The notes: generated by a model from the sequence alone, not told the origin. A stretch of 64,000 bases of DNA from Paraburkholderia aromaticivorans (GCF_012689525.1 NZ_CP051516.1:4216001-4280000), one strand, 5' to 3'. Positions 10,010 through 20,165 are shown, counted from the stretch's first letter. Translations and numbers: made by a program.

Positions 10010-10248
10010 CTAGTCCGCTTCCACCACGATTGCTTTGCGCTCCACAGTCAGCGCCAGACGCCGCGCTTCGCGCCCGATTCCCAGCTTCACTGAAGTCGCC
10101 GGCTGGCTTGAATCAGATCCGTGATCTGGGTGAGCGACATCTCGGCGGTCGACCGGCCGTCGATTGTCGTGATCCGGTCGCCGCGTTTCACGCCAGCGAG
10201 TTCGGCCGGCGCGCCGGGCGCCGCAACGGCCCCCCCGTTATCCGTTAC
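10010..10248 (-). pseudogene. Frameshifted C-terminal remnant of a PDZ-domain protein
   Basis: Just past the dsbD stop, and overlapping its last codon in another frame, the minus strand encodes a PDZ-like segment. It runs from VTDNGGAVAAPG through ELAGVKRGDRITTIDGRS to LTQITDLIQAS and stops at TGA 10089-10087. Shifting frame at that stop gives KLGIGREARRLALTVERKA and a TAG at 10012-10010, which resembles the last two strands of the same domain (compare the common ending LTVERDG). No start codon, ribosome site or upstream protease portion remains. This looks like the tail of a PDZ protein whose front was deleted up to dsbD and which then took a frameshift. The rest of 9920-10010 shows no gene. 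Confidence 0.65.
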
Positions 10249-12125
10249 GCCCCAGGCGCACTCGCCCGATCCAGACTGTGCAAGAATTTATCCGCCGATT
10301 CGTATCCAACGACGCGCAGCACTTCCTTGCCACGCCGATCGAAAAAGATGATCCCCGGCGGCCCGAACAGGCTGAAGCGCTTGAGCAGCGTTTGATCGTC
10401 GGTGTTGTTCGCGGTCACATCGGCGCGCAGCAGGTTCATCTGCTTTAATTTCGCCTGAACACGCGGGTCGCTGAAGGTGAATTTCTCCATCTCCTTGCAG
10501 CTGACGCACCAGTCCGCGTAAAAATCGAGCATGGCGGGCTGTGCAGCCGTTCTGACGGCCTGGTCGAGTTCATTCGATGAGCGGACCGGGGCGAACGTCA
10601 GATCGCTCTGCGGCGCGTTGTCCGGCCTATTCGACGCGTTCGCGACACCCGTTTCCCCGCCACGCGCCGCCAGCACGGCAAGCGGGCGCAGCGGGTCGGA
10701 TGAGCCCGCCGCCAACCCGACCAGCAGGACTGCAGCCCAGATGGCGAACGCAGCGCCGATGCCTCGGCCAAGCCGGCGCCAAACGGAAGCCTCCGCAGTC
10801 GGAGCCGAAAATAAGCCAAGAGAGGCTGAGGCGACCAACAACCAGAGCGCGCTCAACAGCATCGTCGCAGTCGCGCCGAGCACCGGCCAAACGATCCACA
10901 ACGCGGCCGCAAGCAGCACGACGCCGAAGAACACCTTGACGCCGTCCATCCATGCGCCGGCACGCGGCAGCAGCGTGCCTGCGCCAAAACCGAGGATCAG
11001 CAGTGGCACGCCCAGTCCCAGTCCCATCGAGAACAGCGCTGCACCGCCGAGCAACGCGTCGCCAGTATGCGCAATGAACGCCAGCACCGCAAAGAGCGGT
11101 GCGGTCATGCACGCGCCGACCACCAGCGCGGACAGCGCGCCCATCACGGCAACGGCCGCAAACTTACCCCCGGAGCGCCCTGATGACGCGCGCGAAACGC
11201 CGTCCTGCCAACGTTGCGGCAGCGCGATGTCGAAGCCGGCGATCAAGGTCAACGCAAAAATGGTCAGCAGTACGCCAAAGGCACCGAGCACCCATGGATT
11301 TTGCAGCCACGCGCCGAGACTCTGCCCGACCAGCGCAGCGGCGATGCCGAGCGCCGTGTACACGAGCGCCATGCCGATGACGTAGGCCAGCGACAGCGCG
11401 AATCCACGGGCACGCGTCACGCGCGCGCCTTCGCCGATGATGATCGCCGAGAGAATCGGAATCATCGGATACGAACAGGGGAGCAGACTGAGTACGGCGC
11501 CGGCGACGAAATAGAGCCCGACGATCGCGAAGAAGCCGCCGCCTTGCAGCAGCGACTGCGCGTAGTCTGCGCTGGTGGCGCGGTCGTACCACGAGGTGCC
11601 TGCGGCAGCGGCGGAATGCGGCGCGACGTCGGCTGCGGGAGCTGCCGCGCTGCCGGTCGGCTGAAGAGCTGCGCCGCTCACGTGATACACGCGCTCCATC
11701 GGCGGATAGCAGATGCCCGCGTCGGCACAGCCTTGCGACGTCACCGCCAGATCGAACGGTCCGGCCGCCTGTTTAACGGGAATCCGGATAGTCAGTTCGT
11801 TCCGATACGTCTCGACGTTCTTGTTAAAGGTCTGATCGAACTTGACGTGGCCAGCCGGCAATTGCGGCTCGCCGATCGTGGTCGTGCCGTTGCGCGTTGC
11901 GAACGCGAAGCGCTCGCGGTACATGTAGTAGCCGTCCGCGATTTGGTACGTCACGTCGACTTCGCCGGGCTTCTCCGACGCGCTGAATTTGAACGCGACC
12001 GCGGGATCCAGGAAATCGTCCGCCGCGCGGGCGAGCGTGCTGAACTGCCCGAGGATCAGGCAACCAAGCAGGAAGAATACGGTGCGTAGCGCATTGCGCG
12101 CGCGCCGGTCGAGACCGTTAAACAT
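10245..12125 (-). CDS. dsbD: Thiol:disulfide interchange protein DsbD
   Basis: Carries reducing power from cytosolic thioredoxin across the inner membrane to periplasmic DsbC- and DsbG-type proteins and to cytochrome maturation. It has 626 residues. A signal peptide (about 1-34, ending LARA) is followed by an immunoglobulin-like alpha domain with Cys133 and Cys139. The central domain has about eight helices with Cys217 (LLPCSYPMIP) and Cys339 (VGACMTAPLF). The C-terminal thioredoxin-like domain has WCVSCK (Cys540/Cys543). The ATG at 12125 overlaps the end of cutA by eight bases, as in other bacteria where cutA and dsbD form one operon. Confidence 0.96.
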   Translation of the reverse strand: MFNGLDRRARNALRTVFFLLGCLILGQFSTLARAADDFLDPAVAFKFSASEKPGEVDVTYQIADGYYMYRERFAFATRNGTTTIGEPQLPAGHVKFDQTFNKNVETYRNELTIRIPVKQAAGPFDLAVTSQGCADAGICYPPMERVYHVSGAALQPTGSAAAPAADVAPHSAAAAGTSWYDRATSADYAQSLLQGGGFFAIVGLYFVAGAVLSLLPCSYPMIPILSAIIIGEGARVTRARGFALSLAYVIGMALVYTALGIAAALVGQSLGAWLQNPWVLGAFGVLLTIFALTLIAGFDIALPQRWQDGVSRASSGRSGGKFAAVAVMGALSALVVGACMTAPLFAVLAFIAHTGDALLGGAALFSMGLGLGVPLLILGFGAGTLLPRAGAWMDGVKVFFGVVLLAAALWIVWPVLGATATMLLSALWLLVASASLGLFSAPTAEASVWRRLGRGIGAAFAIWAAVLLVGLAAGSSDPLRPLAVLAARGGETGVANASNRPDNAPQSDLTFAPVRSSNELDQAVRTAAQPAMLDFYADWCVSCKEMEKFTFSDPRVQAKLKQMNLLRADVTANNTDDQTLLKRFSLFGPPGIIFFDRRGKEVLRVVGYESADKFLHSLDRASAPGA

Positions 12126-12450
12126 GGAGAGGACGTTGGGTTTCAGCAGTGATCCACTGGCCGTACGCGGCCGACGCCGTCGCTTGCCATAAGAGGATTT
12201 CCGGCGTGTCGTAGGGATGGTGAGCCTGAATGTACTGTTCGAGTTCGAGCGCGCGTGGCGCGCTGGTCTTGAACAGCAACTGGATTTCCTGCGCCGTTTC
12301 AATCGCGCCCTGCCAGTGATAGCTGGACTGTACGGAGCCTAATTGCGTGACACAGGCGCAGAGCCGCGCGGCCAAGGCATTCGCAGCAAGCTTCTGAGCC
12401 GCGGCCGCATCCGGCACCGTCGTCAGAATCAAGGTCACGTTCACGCTCAC
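12118..12450 (-). CDS. cutA: Divalent-cation tolerance protein CutA
   Basis: Small trimeric CutA1 protein linked to copper tolerance and to dsbD expression, with unclear biochemical function. The GTG at 12450 gives 110 residues, the usual family length, and has GGAG six bases upstream. An ATG at 12495 would add 15 residues without homology to the CutA core and lacks a comparable site. The family signatures LCACVTQLG, SYHWQG, EIQLLFKT and HPYDTPEIL are clear. Its stop lies inside the first codons of dsbD, suggesting translational coupling. Confidence 0.92.
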   Translation of the reverse strand: MSVNVTLILTTVPDAAAAQKLAANALAARLCACVTQLGSVQSSYHWQGAIETAQEIQLLFKTSAPRALELEQYIQAHHPYDTPEILLWQATASAAYGQWITAETQRPLHV

Positions 12451-12575
12451 AGATGGCTCCGGCAAGGCACGATTCAGGTGCGCATATCGTATCACCTAGC
12501 CTTGTCCGCCCGCCGACCGCCGCGCGGCGACCATGCGGCAGATGGCCGTTGCCACCGCATTTCTGGCGCACCAAA

Positions 12576-12606
12576 CAAAAAAGCCAGGCTTGATGCCTGG
12601 CTTTTT
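12576..12606 (-). terminator. Rho-independent terminator of the alpha operon after rplQ
   Basis: The stem AAGCCAGGC/GCCTGGCTT around TTGAT is followed on the minus strand by a T run. It lies 14 bases beyond the rplQ stop and ends the whole ribosomal superoperon. Confidence 0.92.
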
Positions 12607-12620
12607 GGATGCTGGGAAGC

Positions 12621-13013
12621 TTACTCAGCTTCTTGCACTTCGACTTCTTCAACTTCCGGACGGTCGAGCAATTCGACCAGTGCCATCGGAGCGTTGTCGC
12701 CGACGCGGAAGCCAAACTTCAGGACGCGCAGGTAGCCGCCCGGACGGGTAGCGTAACGCGGGCCCAGAACTTCGAACAGCTTCGTGACCGAGTCACGATC
12801 GCGCAGGCGGTTGAACGCCAGACGACGATTTGCCAGCGACGGCTTCTTGCCGAGCGTGATCAGCGGCTCGACAACCTTACGGAGTTCTTTTGCTTTCGGC
12901 AGCGTGGTCTTGATGACTTCGTGCTCGATCAGCGAGTTGGACATATTACGGAGCATTGCCAGACGGTGGCTGCTCGTGCGGTTCAGTTTCCGCAAACCAT
13001 GACGGTGACGCAT
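12621..13013 (-). CDS. rplQ: 50S ribosomal protein L17
   Basis: Large-subunit protein bL17. The 130 residues show the conserved start [17 protein letters not shown] and the block [21 protein letters not shown] Glu-rich tail (EEVEVQEAE) extends a little beyond the E. coli core. It is the last gene of the alpha operon, 169 bases after rpoA. That gap holds a strong intrinsic terminator, so rplQ output relative to rpoA should depend on read-through. Confidence 0.97.
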   Translation of the reverse strand: MRHRHGLRKLNRTSSHRLAMLRNMSNSLIEHEVIKTTLPKAKELRKVVEPLITLGKKPSLANRRLAFNRLRDRDSVTKLFEVLGPRYATRPGGYLRVLKFGFRVGDNAPMALVELLDRPEVEEVEVQEAE

Positions 13014-13110
13014 GTTAATTCCTTCGATTCAAAGTTTTGGTCCAGCTCTTCTATCGCGCTCGAACTACCTGCGGTTTCCCAAAGGTAGCGAGTGCACGGG
13101 CCGGTAGTGA

Positions 13111-13155
13111 AAAAAGGCAAGACGCGGATTTTAAAGGAAAATCCGCGTCTTTGCC
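13111..13155 (-). terminator. Strong intrinsic terminator between rpoA and rplQ
   Basis: A 12-base-pair perfect stem (GACGCGGATTTT with AAAATCCGCGTC, 13121-13132 and 13138-13149) is extended by GGCAA/TTGCC with one bulge. On the minus strand it is followed by six T. It has every mark of a Rho-independent terminator, yet it lies inside the alpha operon. No clear promoter for rplQ is seen between it and the gene. Confidence 0.88.
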
Positions 13156-13182
13156 AGTGCAGCGGCGGGTTCTGTCCCGGGA

Positions 13183-14160
13183 TTACTTATCGAGACCAGC
13201 CGGCGGCCAGTTTTCGAGTTTCATGCCGAGCGTCAAACCACGCGACGCCAGTACTTCCTTGATTTCGTTCAACGACTTGCGGCCCAGATTCGGCGTCTTC
13301 AGCAACTCGTTTTCCGTGCGCTGGATCAGGTCACCGATGTAGTAAATGTTCTCGGCCTTCAGGCAGTTCGCGGAACGAACCGTCAGTTCGAGATCATCGA
13401 CCGGACGCAGCAGGATCGGATCGATCTGCGGCGCACGCGACGGCGCTTCAGCCGTGGCTTCAGTGCCTTCTAGTGCAGCAAAGACCGACAGTTGATCGAC
13501 CAGAATGCGCGCCGACTGGCGGATCGCTTCTTCCGGCGAAATCACACCGTTGGTTTCGATGTTCATCACGAGCTTGTCGAGGTCGGTACGCTGTTCGACG
13601 CGAGCGCTTTCAACGGCGTAGCTCACGCGGCGAACCGGCGAGAACGACGCGTCCAGCACGATACGGCCGATAATCTTGGCCGACTCTTCGCCGTAACGAC
13701 GCACGTTGCCCGGCACATAACCACGGCCCTTCTCGACCTTGATCTGCACGTCGAGCTTGCCGCCCTTCGACAGATGCGCAATCACGTGATCCGGGTTGAT
13801 CACTTCGCAATCGTGCGCGAGTTCGATGTCGCCAGCGGTGACAACGCCCTCGCCTTCCTTGCGCAGCGTAACCGTCACTTCGTCACGGTTATGCAGCTTG
13901 AACACCACGCCCTTCAGGTTCAACAACAGGTTGACCACATCCTCTTGCACACCGTCGAGCGTCGAATACTCATGTACGACGCCTGCGATCGTCACTTCGG
14001 TCGGCGCGTAGCCGATCATCGACGACAGCAGCACGCGCCGGAGCGCGTTACCCAAGGTGTGGCCGTAACCGCGTTCAAACGGTTCCATGACCACTTTCGC
14101 ATGGCTCTCACCAAGCGATTCAACAGCGATGATCTTGGGCTTCAACAAACTGGTTTGCAT
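13183..14160 (-). CDS. rpoA: DNA-directed RNA polymerase subunit alpha
   Basis: Dimerises to nucleate RNA polymerase assembly and contacts UP elements and activators. The 325 residues divide into an N-terminal dimerisation domain (about 1-230, including [19 protein letters not shown]), a short linker ([17 protein letters not shown]) and the C-terminal domain with the DNA-contacting helix region [20 protein letters not shown] (about 293-312). It follows rpsD by 124 bases in the alpha operon. Confidence 0.98.
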
Positions 14161-14284
14161 AGGTTTTCCTTTTCAATACCCTCGGCTCGTTACACCGATA
14201 AGGCTGACCGGTAACAACCTGAAAATAAACAGCCGAGACGCCCCCTTGCGCAACGCAATCGGGGTGCCCCGGCCGTTAATCCGA

Positions 14285-14908
14285 TTACCGCGAATACAAT
14301 TCGACGATCAGGCTTTCGTTGATATCGCCAGCGATGTCGCTGCGTTCCGGCTTCGACTTGAACGTGCCTTCGAACTTCTTCGAATCGACAGCGACCCAGC
14401 TCGGCAGACCACCTTGCTCAGCCAGCGACAGCGCTTCGAGAATACGCGCCTGCTTCTTCTTCGTCTCGCGCACTGCGACGACGTCGCCTGCCTTCACTTG
14501 CATCGACGGGATGTTCGACACAACGCCGTTCACGACGATCGCCTTGTGGCTCACGAGCTGACGTGCTTCAGCGCGCGTCGAGCCGAAGCCCATGCGATAC
14601 ACAACGTTGTCCAGACGCGATTCGAGCAATTGCAGCAGGTTTTCACCCGTGTTGCCCTTCAGGCGGTCGGCTTCAGCGAAGTAACGACGGAATTGACGCT
14701 CGAGGACACCGTAGATGCGCTTCACTTTTTGCTTTTCGCGCAACTGCGTGCCGTAGTCGGACGTACGTGCGCCCGAGGTGCGGCCGTGTTGGCCGGGCTT
14801 GCTGTCAAGCTTGCACTTGTCAGCGAGCGAACGACGGGCGCTCTTCAGGAAGAGGTCAGTGCCTTCACGGCGGGACAGCTTGGCCTTAGGGCCGATATAA
14901 CGTGCCAC
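14285..14908 (-). CDS. rpsD: 30S ribosomal protein S4
   Basis: Primary 16S rRNA binder (uS4) that starts assembly of the 5' domain. The 207 residues begin [20 protein letters not shown]. The S4 RNA-binding domain lies at about 97-160 ([28 protein letters not shown]). Only one cysteine is present in the N-terminal part, so there is no zinc finger. In E. coli S4 represses the alpha operon. I could not identify the matching mRNA pseudoknot here. Confidence 0.98.
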   Translation of the reverse strand: MARYIGPKAKLSRREGTDLFLKSARRSLADKCKLDSKPGQHGRTSGARTSDYGTQLREKQKVKRIYGVLERQFRRYFAEADRLKGNTGENLLQLLESRLDNVVYRMGFGSTRAEARQLVSHKAIVVNGVVSNIPSMQVKAGDVVAVRETKKKQARILEALSLAEQGGLPSWVAVDSKKFEGTFKSKPERSDIAGDINESLIVELYSR

Positions 14909-15055
14909 GTTGATTCCTTTGTTGATTGATCACGCGGATGCATCCACCCGCGCTAGTCCGAACCCTTTGGGTCGAACGGTGGGCTTAGTCAATTCAATAA
15001 CGCAAGCAGCCTGCCGCCGCCCAAGGCGGCAACAGGCGCTAGCAAAATCGGCGTC

Positions 15056-15460
15056 TTAGATACGACGACGCTTCGGCGGACGGCAGCCGTTGTGCGGGAC
15101 CGGGGTCACGTCGGAGATCGCGGTGATCTTGATGCCAAGACCATGCAACGCGCGCACCGCCGACTCGCGGCCAGGACCGGGGCCCTTGATCCGCACTTCG
15201 AGGTTCTTCACGCCGTATTCCATCGCCACGCGGCCAGCCGATTCGGCCGCCACCTGGGCTGCAAACGGGGTCGATTTACGCGAACCCTTGAAGCCCTGAC
15301 CACCTGACGTTGCCCAAGCAAGTGCATTGCCTTGACGATCGGTGATCGTGATGATGGTGTTGTTGAACGACGCGTGAACGTGAACCACGCCCTCGGCGAC
15401 GTTCTTCTTGACCTTCTTGCGAACGCGTTGCGCCGCGGAGTTGTTCGAAGCCTTAGCCAT
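15056..15460 (-). CDS. rpsK: 30S ribosomal protein S11
   Basis: Small-subunit platform protein uS11 near the E-site mRNA path. The 134 residues include the typical core [19 protein letters not shown] and the tail [15 protein letters not shown]. It lies 28 bases after rpsM. The 147-base gap to rpsD is longer than the neighbouring gaps and contains a GC-rich inverted repeat near 15010-15040, with no T run. Confidence 0.98.
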   Translation of the reverse strand: MAKASNNSAAQRVRKKVKKNVAEGVVHVHASFNNTIITITDRQGNALAWATSGGQGFKGSRKSTPFAAQVAAESAGRVAMEYGVKNLEVRIKGPGPGRESAVRALHGLGIKITAISDVTPVPHNGCRPPKRRRI

Positions 15461-15488
15461 TACGTTTTCCTGTAACTGTCAGTTCCGC

Positions 15489-15854
15489 TTACTTCTTCAG
15501 CGATTGCGCTGCACGACGCGGACCCTTGCGCGTACGGGCATTCGTACGCGTACGTTGGCCGCGCAGGGGCAAGCCCTTACGATGCCGAACGCCACGGTAG
15601 CAGCCGAGATCCATCAGGCGCTTAATGTTCATCGTCGTTTCACGGCGCAGATCGCCTTCAACGATGAACTTGCCGACTTCTTCACGCAGCTTTTCGAGGT
15701 CTGCGTCGTTCAGGTCTTTGACCTTCTTCGAAAATGCCACACCAGCAGCGACGCAGATGTCGCGCGAGCGCGTGCGGCCGACACCGTAAATAGCCGTCAG
15801 GCCGATTTCGGTATGCTGGTGATTCGGGATGTTAACCCCTGCGATACGAGCCAT
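15489..15854 (-). CDS. rpsM: 30S ribosomal protein S13
   Basis: Head protein uS13 that bridges to the 50S subunit and contacts P-site tRNA. The 121 residues begin [20 protein letters not shown], with the helix-turn-helix core near [11 protein letters not shown] and a basic tail ([18 protein letters not shown]). It follows rpmJ by 41 bases. Confidence 0.98.
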   Translation of the reverse strand: MARIAGVNIPNHQHTEIGLTAIYGVGRTRSRDICVAAGVAFSKKVKDLNDADLEKLREEVGKFIVEGDLRRETTMNIKRLMDLGCYRGVRHRKGLPLRGQRTRTNARTRKGPRRAAQSLKK

Positions 15855-15895
15855 TGTTTTTCCTCAAACAAAAAGCGCAGCAAAAAGCGCGGCGT

Positions 15896-16012
15896 TCAGC
15901 CTTGACGCTGTTTGTGGCGCGGATCAGAGCTGCAAATCACGCGCACAACGCCTTTGCGCTTGATGATCTTGCAATTGCGGCAAATGCGCTTAACCGATGC
16001 CATCACTTTCAT
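15896..16012 (-). CDS. rpmJ: 50S ribosomal protein L36
   Basis: A 38-residue protein between infA and rpsM, starting [17 protein letters not shown] and ending [11 protein letters not shown]. The CX2C pair (RICRNCK) with a later Cys and His (VICSSDPRH) is the zinc-binding, C+ form of bL36. It is the smallest gene of the cluster and easily overlooked. Confidence 0.95.
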
Positions 16013-16032
16013 GATATTACCCTTTTTTCAAA

Positions 16033-16251
16033 TCACTTCGCCCGGAACACGATCCGCGCACGCGACAGATCGTAAGGCGTCAATTCAACCGTCACCTTGT
16101 CGCCCGGCAAGATTCGGATGTAGTGCATCCGCATCTTCCCGGATATGTGTCCCAATACGACATGGCCGTTTTCCAGCTTCACCCTGAAGGTAGCGTTAGG
16201 CAGGTTTTCGATGACTTCACCCTGCATCTGGATAACATCGTCTTTGGCCAT
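16033..16251 (-). CDS. infA: Translation initiation factor IF-1
   Basis: OB-fold factor that blocks the A site during initiation. Starting at [20 protein letters not shown] it has 72 residues, the standard size. Four extra in-frame codons to an upstream ATG are ignored because they reach to the end of secY. The core [20 protein letters not shown] and the ending [10 protein letters not shown] are typical. It lies eight bases after secY. Confidence 0.97.
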   Translation of the reverse strand: MAKDDVIQMQGEVIENLPNATFRVKLENGHVVLGHISGKMRMHYIRILPGDKVTVELTPYDLSRARIVFRAK

Positions 16252-16259
16252 AAGTCCTT

Positions 16260-17606
16260 TCAACGCATCGGGACGCCGCCGCCTTTGAAATTAGCTTTCT
16301 TCAGCAGCGATTCATACTGTTGCGACATAACGTACGACTGCACCTGCGCCATGAAATCCATTGTGACGACGACAATGATCAGCAGCGACGTTCCACCAAA
16401 ATAAAACGGCACGTTCCAGCGCAGCACCAGAAACTCCGGCAGCAGACAAACAAACACGATGTAGATCGCACCGGCCAGCGTCAGACGAGTCAGGATGCGG
16501 TCGATGTATCGCGCCGTTTGATCGCCCGGGCGGATGCCTGGAACGAAAGCGCCACTCTTTTTCAGGTTGTCGGCCGTCTCTCTGCTGTTGAACACCAGTG
16601 CGGTGTAGAAGAAACAGAAGAAAACGATCGCCAACGCGTACAGCAACACGTACACGGGTTGACCGGGCTTAAGGGCTTCGGCCACGTTGTGCAACGTGTC
16701 TGCGAACCAACTGGTACGCGACCCCGAACTAAACCAGTTCAGGATGGTTGCCGGGAAGAGAATGATCGACGATGCGAAGATCGGCGGAATCACGCCCGAC
16801 ATGTTCAGCTTCAGCGGCAGATGCGAAGACTGTCCGCCGTAAATCTTGTTACCGACTTGCCGCTTAGCGTAGTTCACAAGAATCTTGCGCTGGCCGCGTT
16901 CGATGAACACCACCAGATACGTTACAGCAGCAATCAGCGCGACGACGATAATCGCGGATATCGGACTCATCGAACCGGTTTGCACCAGTGAAACGAGACC
17001 ACCGATCGCATTCGGGAAACCCGCTGCAATCCCGCCGAAAATAATGATCGAGATACCGTTGCCAAGCCCGCGCTCCGTGATCTGCTCACCGAGCCACATC
17101 AGGAACATCGTGCCGGTCACCAGCGTCACGACCGTCGTCAACCGAAAAACCATTCCCGGATCGATCACCAGAGCAGGCTGATTTTCCAGCGCCACGGCAA
17201 TGCCGAACGCCTGGAACGTCGCCAGCAGGACCGTAAAGATACGCGTGTACTGCGTGATCTTCCGTTGACCCGCCTGCCCTTCCTTTTTCAACGCTTCGAG
17301 TTGCGGCGAGACAATTGCCAGCAACTGCATGATGATCGACGCCGAAATATACGGCATGATCCCCAGCGCAAAAATCGTGAACCGCGAAAGTGCGCCACCC
17401 GAGAACATGTTGAACATGCCAAGGATGCCGCCCGACTGGCTTTGGAACAACTTTGCCAGTTGGTCCGGGTCAATACCCGGCACCGGAATATGCGCGCCGA
17501 CACGGTAGACGACCAGCGCCAGCAGCAGGAACACTGCCCGCCGACGCAGATCGCCGAACTTCGCCGCGCTGCGACCGGGTTTTGCGAGACTCGGGCTGTT
17601 AGCCAA
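16260..17606 (-). CDS. secY: Protein translocase subunit SecY
   Basis: Channel of the SecYEG translocon in the inner membrane. It has 448 residues and ten hydrophobic segments. Family motifs include [48 protein letters not shown] and the C-terminal [17 protein letters not shown]. The start is probably TTG at 17606 (reading [11 protein letters not shown]), because GGAGAAGG stands seven bases in front of it. The ATG at 17624 has no such site. It follows rplO by 46 bases, as in the classical spc operon. Confidence 0.96.
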   Translation of the reverse strand: MANSPSLAKPGRSAAKFGDLRRRAVFLLLALVVYRVGAHIPVPGIDPDQLAKLFQSQSGGILGMFNMFSGGALSRFTIFALGIMPYISASIIMQLLAIVSPQLEALKKEGQAGQRKITQYTRIFTVLLATFQAFGIAVALENQPALVIDPGMVFRLTTVVTLVTGTMFLMWLGEQITERGLGNGISIIIFGGIAAGFPNAIGGLVSLVQTGSMSPISAIIVVALIAAVTYLVVFIERGQRKILVNYAKRQVGNKIYGGQSSHLPLKLNMSGVIPPIFASSIILFPATILNWFSSGSRTSWFADTLHNVAEALKPGQPVYVLLYALAIVFFCFFYTALVFNSRETADNLKKSGAFVPGIRPGDQTARYIDRILTRLTLAGAIYIVFVCLLPEFLVLRWNVPFYFGGTSLLIIVVVTMDFMAQVQSYVMSQQYESLLKKANFKGGGVPMR

Positions 17607-17652
17607 GTACCTTCTCCGATGCAAATGCTAGTGACGGCAAATAACTTGCGCG

Positions 17653-18087
17653 TTACTCGGCAAAAGAGCCGCCGGCTGCTTCGATAGCAGCGCGCGCACC
17701 CTTCGTCGCACCCAGACCCTTCACAACGACCTTGCGCTTGAGCTCGCCCGTCGCGATGATCTTGGCGCTCTTGATCAGCTCGCCGACCAAGCCGGCTTGC
17801 TTCAGAGCCAGCAGATCGATTTCGTCGACCGGCAGCTTTTCCAGATCCGAGAGACGCACTTCACCGACGAATTCCTTCGTCAACGAGGTGAAGCCACGCT
17901 TCGGCAGGCGACGTTGCAGCGGCATTTGACCGCCCTCGAAGCCAACCTTGTGAAAGCCGCCCGAACGCGACTTCTGACCCTTGTGACCACGGCCAGCGGT
18001 CTTGCCGAGGCCGGAGCCGATACCGCGTCCAACGCGACGCTTTGCGTGCTTCGCGCCTTCAGCCGGCTTCAGGTTATTCAATTCCAT
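17653..18087 (-). CDS. rplO: 50S ribosomal protein L15
   Basis: Late-assembly 50S protein uL15. From [20 protein letters not shown] it has 144 residues. The glycine- and basic-rich N-terminal extension ([20 protein letters not shown]) that penetrates the rRNA core is evident. An ATG two codons upstream is possible but less usual. It lies between rpmD and secY. Confidence 0.97.
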   Translation of the reverse strand: MELNNLKPAEGAKHAKRRVGRGIGSGLGKTAGRGHKGQKSRSGGFHKVGFEGGQMPLQRRLPKRGFTSLTKEFVGEVRLSDLEKLPVDEIDLLALKQAGLVGELIKSAKIIATGELKRKVVVKGLGATKGARAAIEAAGGSFAE

Positions 18088-18116
18088 TATCAACTCCTTG
18101 AGTCCTGGTCAGCCGC

Positions 18117-18299
18117 TTAGCTGATGACCTTAACGAGGTACGAAACCTTGTTGATCATGCCGCGCACGGCCGGCGTGTCCTGCAACTCGCTAACCGAGTT
18201 GAGTCGGCGCAGACCCAAGCCACGCACCGTTGCACGGTGCGTTTCACGGGTGCCGATCAGGCTCTTGACGAGCTGGACCTTGACAGTTTTATCAGACAT
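18117..18299 (-). CDS. rpmD: 50S ribosomal protein L30
   Basis: uL30 of 60 residues, starting [20 protein letters not shown] with the conserved GLGLRRLNS and [13 protein letters not shown]. The longer open frame upstream overlaps rpsE and is not used. The start lies ten bases after the rpsE stop. Confidence 0.96.
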   Translation of the reverse strand: MSDKTVKVQLVKSLIGTRETHRATVRGLGLRRLNSVSELQDTPAVRGMINKVSYLVKVIS

Positions 18300-18309
18300 G
18301 GTGTCCACC

Positions 18310-18828
18310 TTAGCCCAGAATATCTTCGACGGACTTGCCGCGCTTCGCCGCGATGTCACCCGGCGTGGACTGCTTACGCAGACCGTCGAGCGTTGCACGA
18401 ACGAGGTTGTACGGGTTCGTCGAACCGTGGCTCTTGGCCACAACGTTCTGCACGCCCATCACGTCGAACACTGCGCGCATCGGGCCGCCAGCGATCACAC
18501 CGGTACCGTCCTTGGCCGGAGCCAGGAGGACCATCGATGCGCCGTGCTTACCGTGCACTTCGTGTTGCAGGGTACCGTTCTTGAGCGGCACCTTGAACAT
18601 GTTGCGGCGAGCCTGTTCCATCGCCTTCTGAACAGCGACCGGCACTTCCTTCGCCTTGCCCTTGCCCATACCGACGCGGCCATCACCGTCGCCAACCACG
18701 GTCAGTGCGGCGAAACCGAGAATCCGGCCACCCTTCACGACCTTGGTCACGCGGTTGACCGAAATCATCTTTTCGCGCAGGCCGTCGTCGCGTTCGTCAG
18801 CCTGAACTTTCGCTTGCATCTTTGCCAT
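18310..18828 (-). CDS. rpsE: 30S ribosomal protein S5
   Basis: uS5, involved in decoding fidelity and mRNA unwinding at the entry channel. The 172 residues show the double-stranded RNA-binding N-terminal domain with [20 protein letters not shown] (about 24-43) and the loop [18 protein letters not shown]. The spectinomycin-contact loop VTKVVKGGR appears wild type. Confidence 0.97.
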   Translation of the reverse strand: MAKMQAKVQADERDDGLREKMISVNRVTKVVKGGRILGFAALTVVGDGDGRVGMGKGKAKEVPVAVQKAMEQARRNMFKVPLKNGTLQHEVHGKHGASMVLLAPAKDGTGVIAGGPMRAVFDVMGVQNVVAKSHGSTNPYNLVRATLDGLRKQSTPGDIAAKRGKSVEDILG

Positions 18829-18842
18829 GACGAATTCTTCCC

Positions 18843-19208
18843 TTAGAACTTGAGTCCGGCTTCGCGCGCCGCATCAGCCAGCGCTTTCACGCGGCCGTGG
18901 TAACGGAAACCCGAACGGTCGAAGGCGACGGATTCGATGCCGGCAGCCTTAGCCTTTTCTGCGATGCGCTTACCGATCAAGGTCGCAGCATTGACGTTGC
19001 CGCCCTTGCCCGTCTGATCAGCGAGTTGCGCACGCACTTCGGCCTCGAGCGTCGACGCGCTGGCGAGCACCTTGGTGCCGCACGGCGAGAACACTTGCGC
19101 ATAGATGTGCGTGTTCGTGCGATGCACGGCGAGACGCGCGACCTGCAGCTCAGCGATCTTGATACGCGTCTGACGAGCGCGGCGCAGGCGAGATTGAGTC
19201 TTATCCAT
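18843..19208 (-). CDS. rplR: 50S ribosomal protein L18
   Basis: uL18 binds 5S rRNA in the central protuberance. It has 121 residues starting [20 protein letters not shown]. The block [15 protein letters not shown] and the ending [20 protein letters not shown] are standard. It lies between rplF and rpsE with gaps of 12 and 14 bases. Confidence 0.97.
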   Translation of the reverse strand: MDKTQSRLRRARQTRIKIAELQVARLAVHRTNTHIYAQVFSPCGTKVLASASTLEAEVRAQLADQTGKGGNVNAATLIGKRIAEKAKAAGIESVAFDRSGFRYHGRVKALADAAREAGLKF

Positions 19209-19220
19209 GATTGCGCACCC

Positions 19221-19751
19221 TTACTTCTTCTTCGTTTCTTTGAGGATCACAACCTCGTTGGCGTAACGCACACCCTTGCCCTTATAGGGCTCCGGCGGGC
19301 GATAGCCGCGCACTTCTGCAGCGACCTGGCCAACTTGTTGCTTATTGATCCCCTTGATCACGATTTCGGTTTGCGTCGGGGTTTCAGCCTTGACGCCTTC
19401 CGGCATCTGGTGCACCACGGGGTGCGAGAAACCCAGCGACAGATTCAGCTTGTCGCCTTGCGCTTGTGCGCGGTAACCGACGCCAACCAGCGTCAGCTTG
19501 CGCTCGAAACCCTTCGTCACGCCGTTCACCATGTTCGCCACCAGTGCGCGCATCGTGCCCGACATCGCATTCGCTTCGCGGCTTTCGCCAACCGGCTCGA
19601 ACTTCAGCGTGCCGTTGTCGTTCACCACCTTCACGAGGCTGTTCGCAGCCTGCGAAATCGTACCCAGCGGACCCTTGACGGTAATGCAATCGTCGCTCAG
19701 GGCCACTTCTGCGCCTTGCAGCGCGACCGGGCTTTTACCTACTCGAGACAT
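19221..19751 (-). CDS. rplF: 50S ribosomal protein L6
   Basis: uL6 near the factor-binding site. The 176 residues contain two similar alpha/beta domains. The signature [20 protein letters not shown] near the C-terminus is intact. It starts [16 protein letters not shown], 18 bases after the rpsH stop. Confidence 0.97.
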   Translation of the reverse strand: MSRVGKSPVALQGAEVALSDDCITVKGPLGTISQAANSLVKVVNDNGTLKFEPVGESREANAMSGTMRALVANMVNGVTKGFERKLTLVGVGYRAQAQGDKLNLSLGFSHPVVHQMPEGVKAETPTQTEIVIKGINKQQVGQVAAEVRGYRPPEPYKGKGVRYANEVVILKETKKK

Positions 19752-19769
19752 GTTTCTCTCCTTTCGGCC

Positions 19770-20165
19770 TTAAGCGACGTAGCAGATGACTTCGCCGCCA
19801 ACGCCCGTTGCACGCGCCTTGCGGTCCGTCATCACGCCCTTCGGCGTCGACACGATTGCCACGCCGAGGCCATTCATGACCACGGGGATGTCGTTACGGC
19901 CGCGGTACACACGCAGACCAGGCTTCGAGACGCGTTCAATGCGCTCGATGACCGGACGGCCGGCGTAGTACTTCAACACGATGTTCAATTCAGACTTCGC
20001 ACCTTCGGACTTCACTGCGAAATCATCGATATAGCCTTCGTCCTTCAGGACCTGCGCAATCGCAACCTTGACTTTCGACGAGGGCATAGTCACCGAGACT
20101 TTCTCAACCATCTGCGCATTGCGGATGCGAGTCAGCATATCGGCGATAGGATCACTCATGCTCAT
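19770..20165 (-). CDS. rpsH: 30S ribosomal protein S8
   Basis: uS8 binds the central domain of 16S rRNA and in E. coli represses the spc operon by binding its own mRNA. The 131 residues begin [18 protein letters not shown] (a start at the second Met is also possible) and end with the signature [20 protein letters not shown]. Confidence 0.97.
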
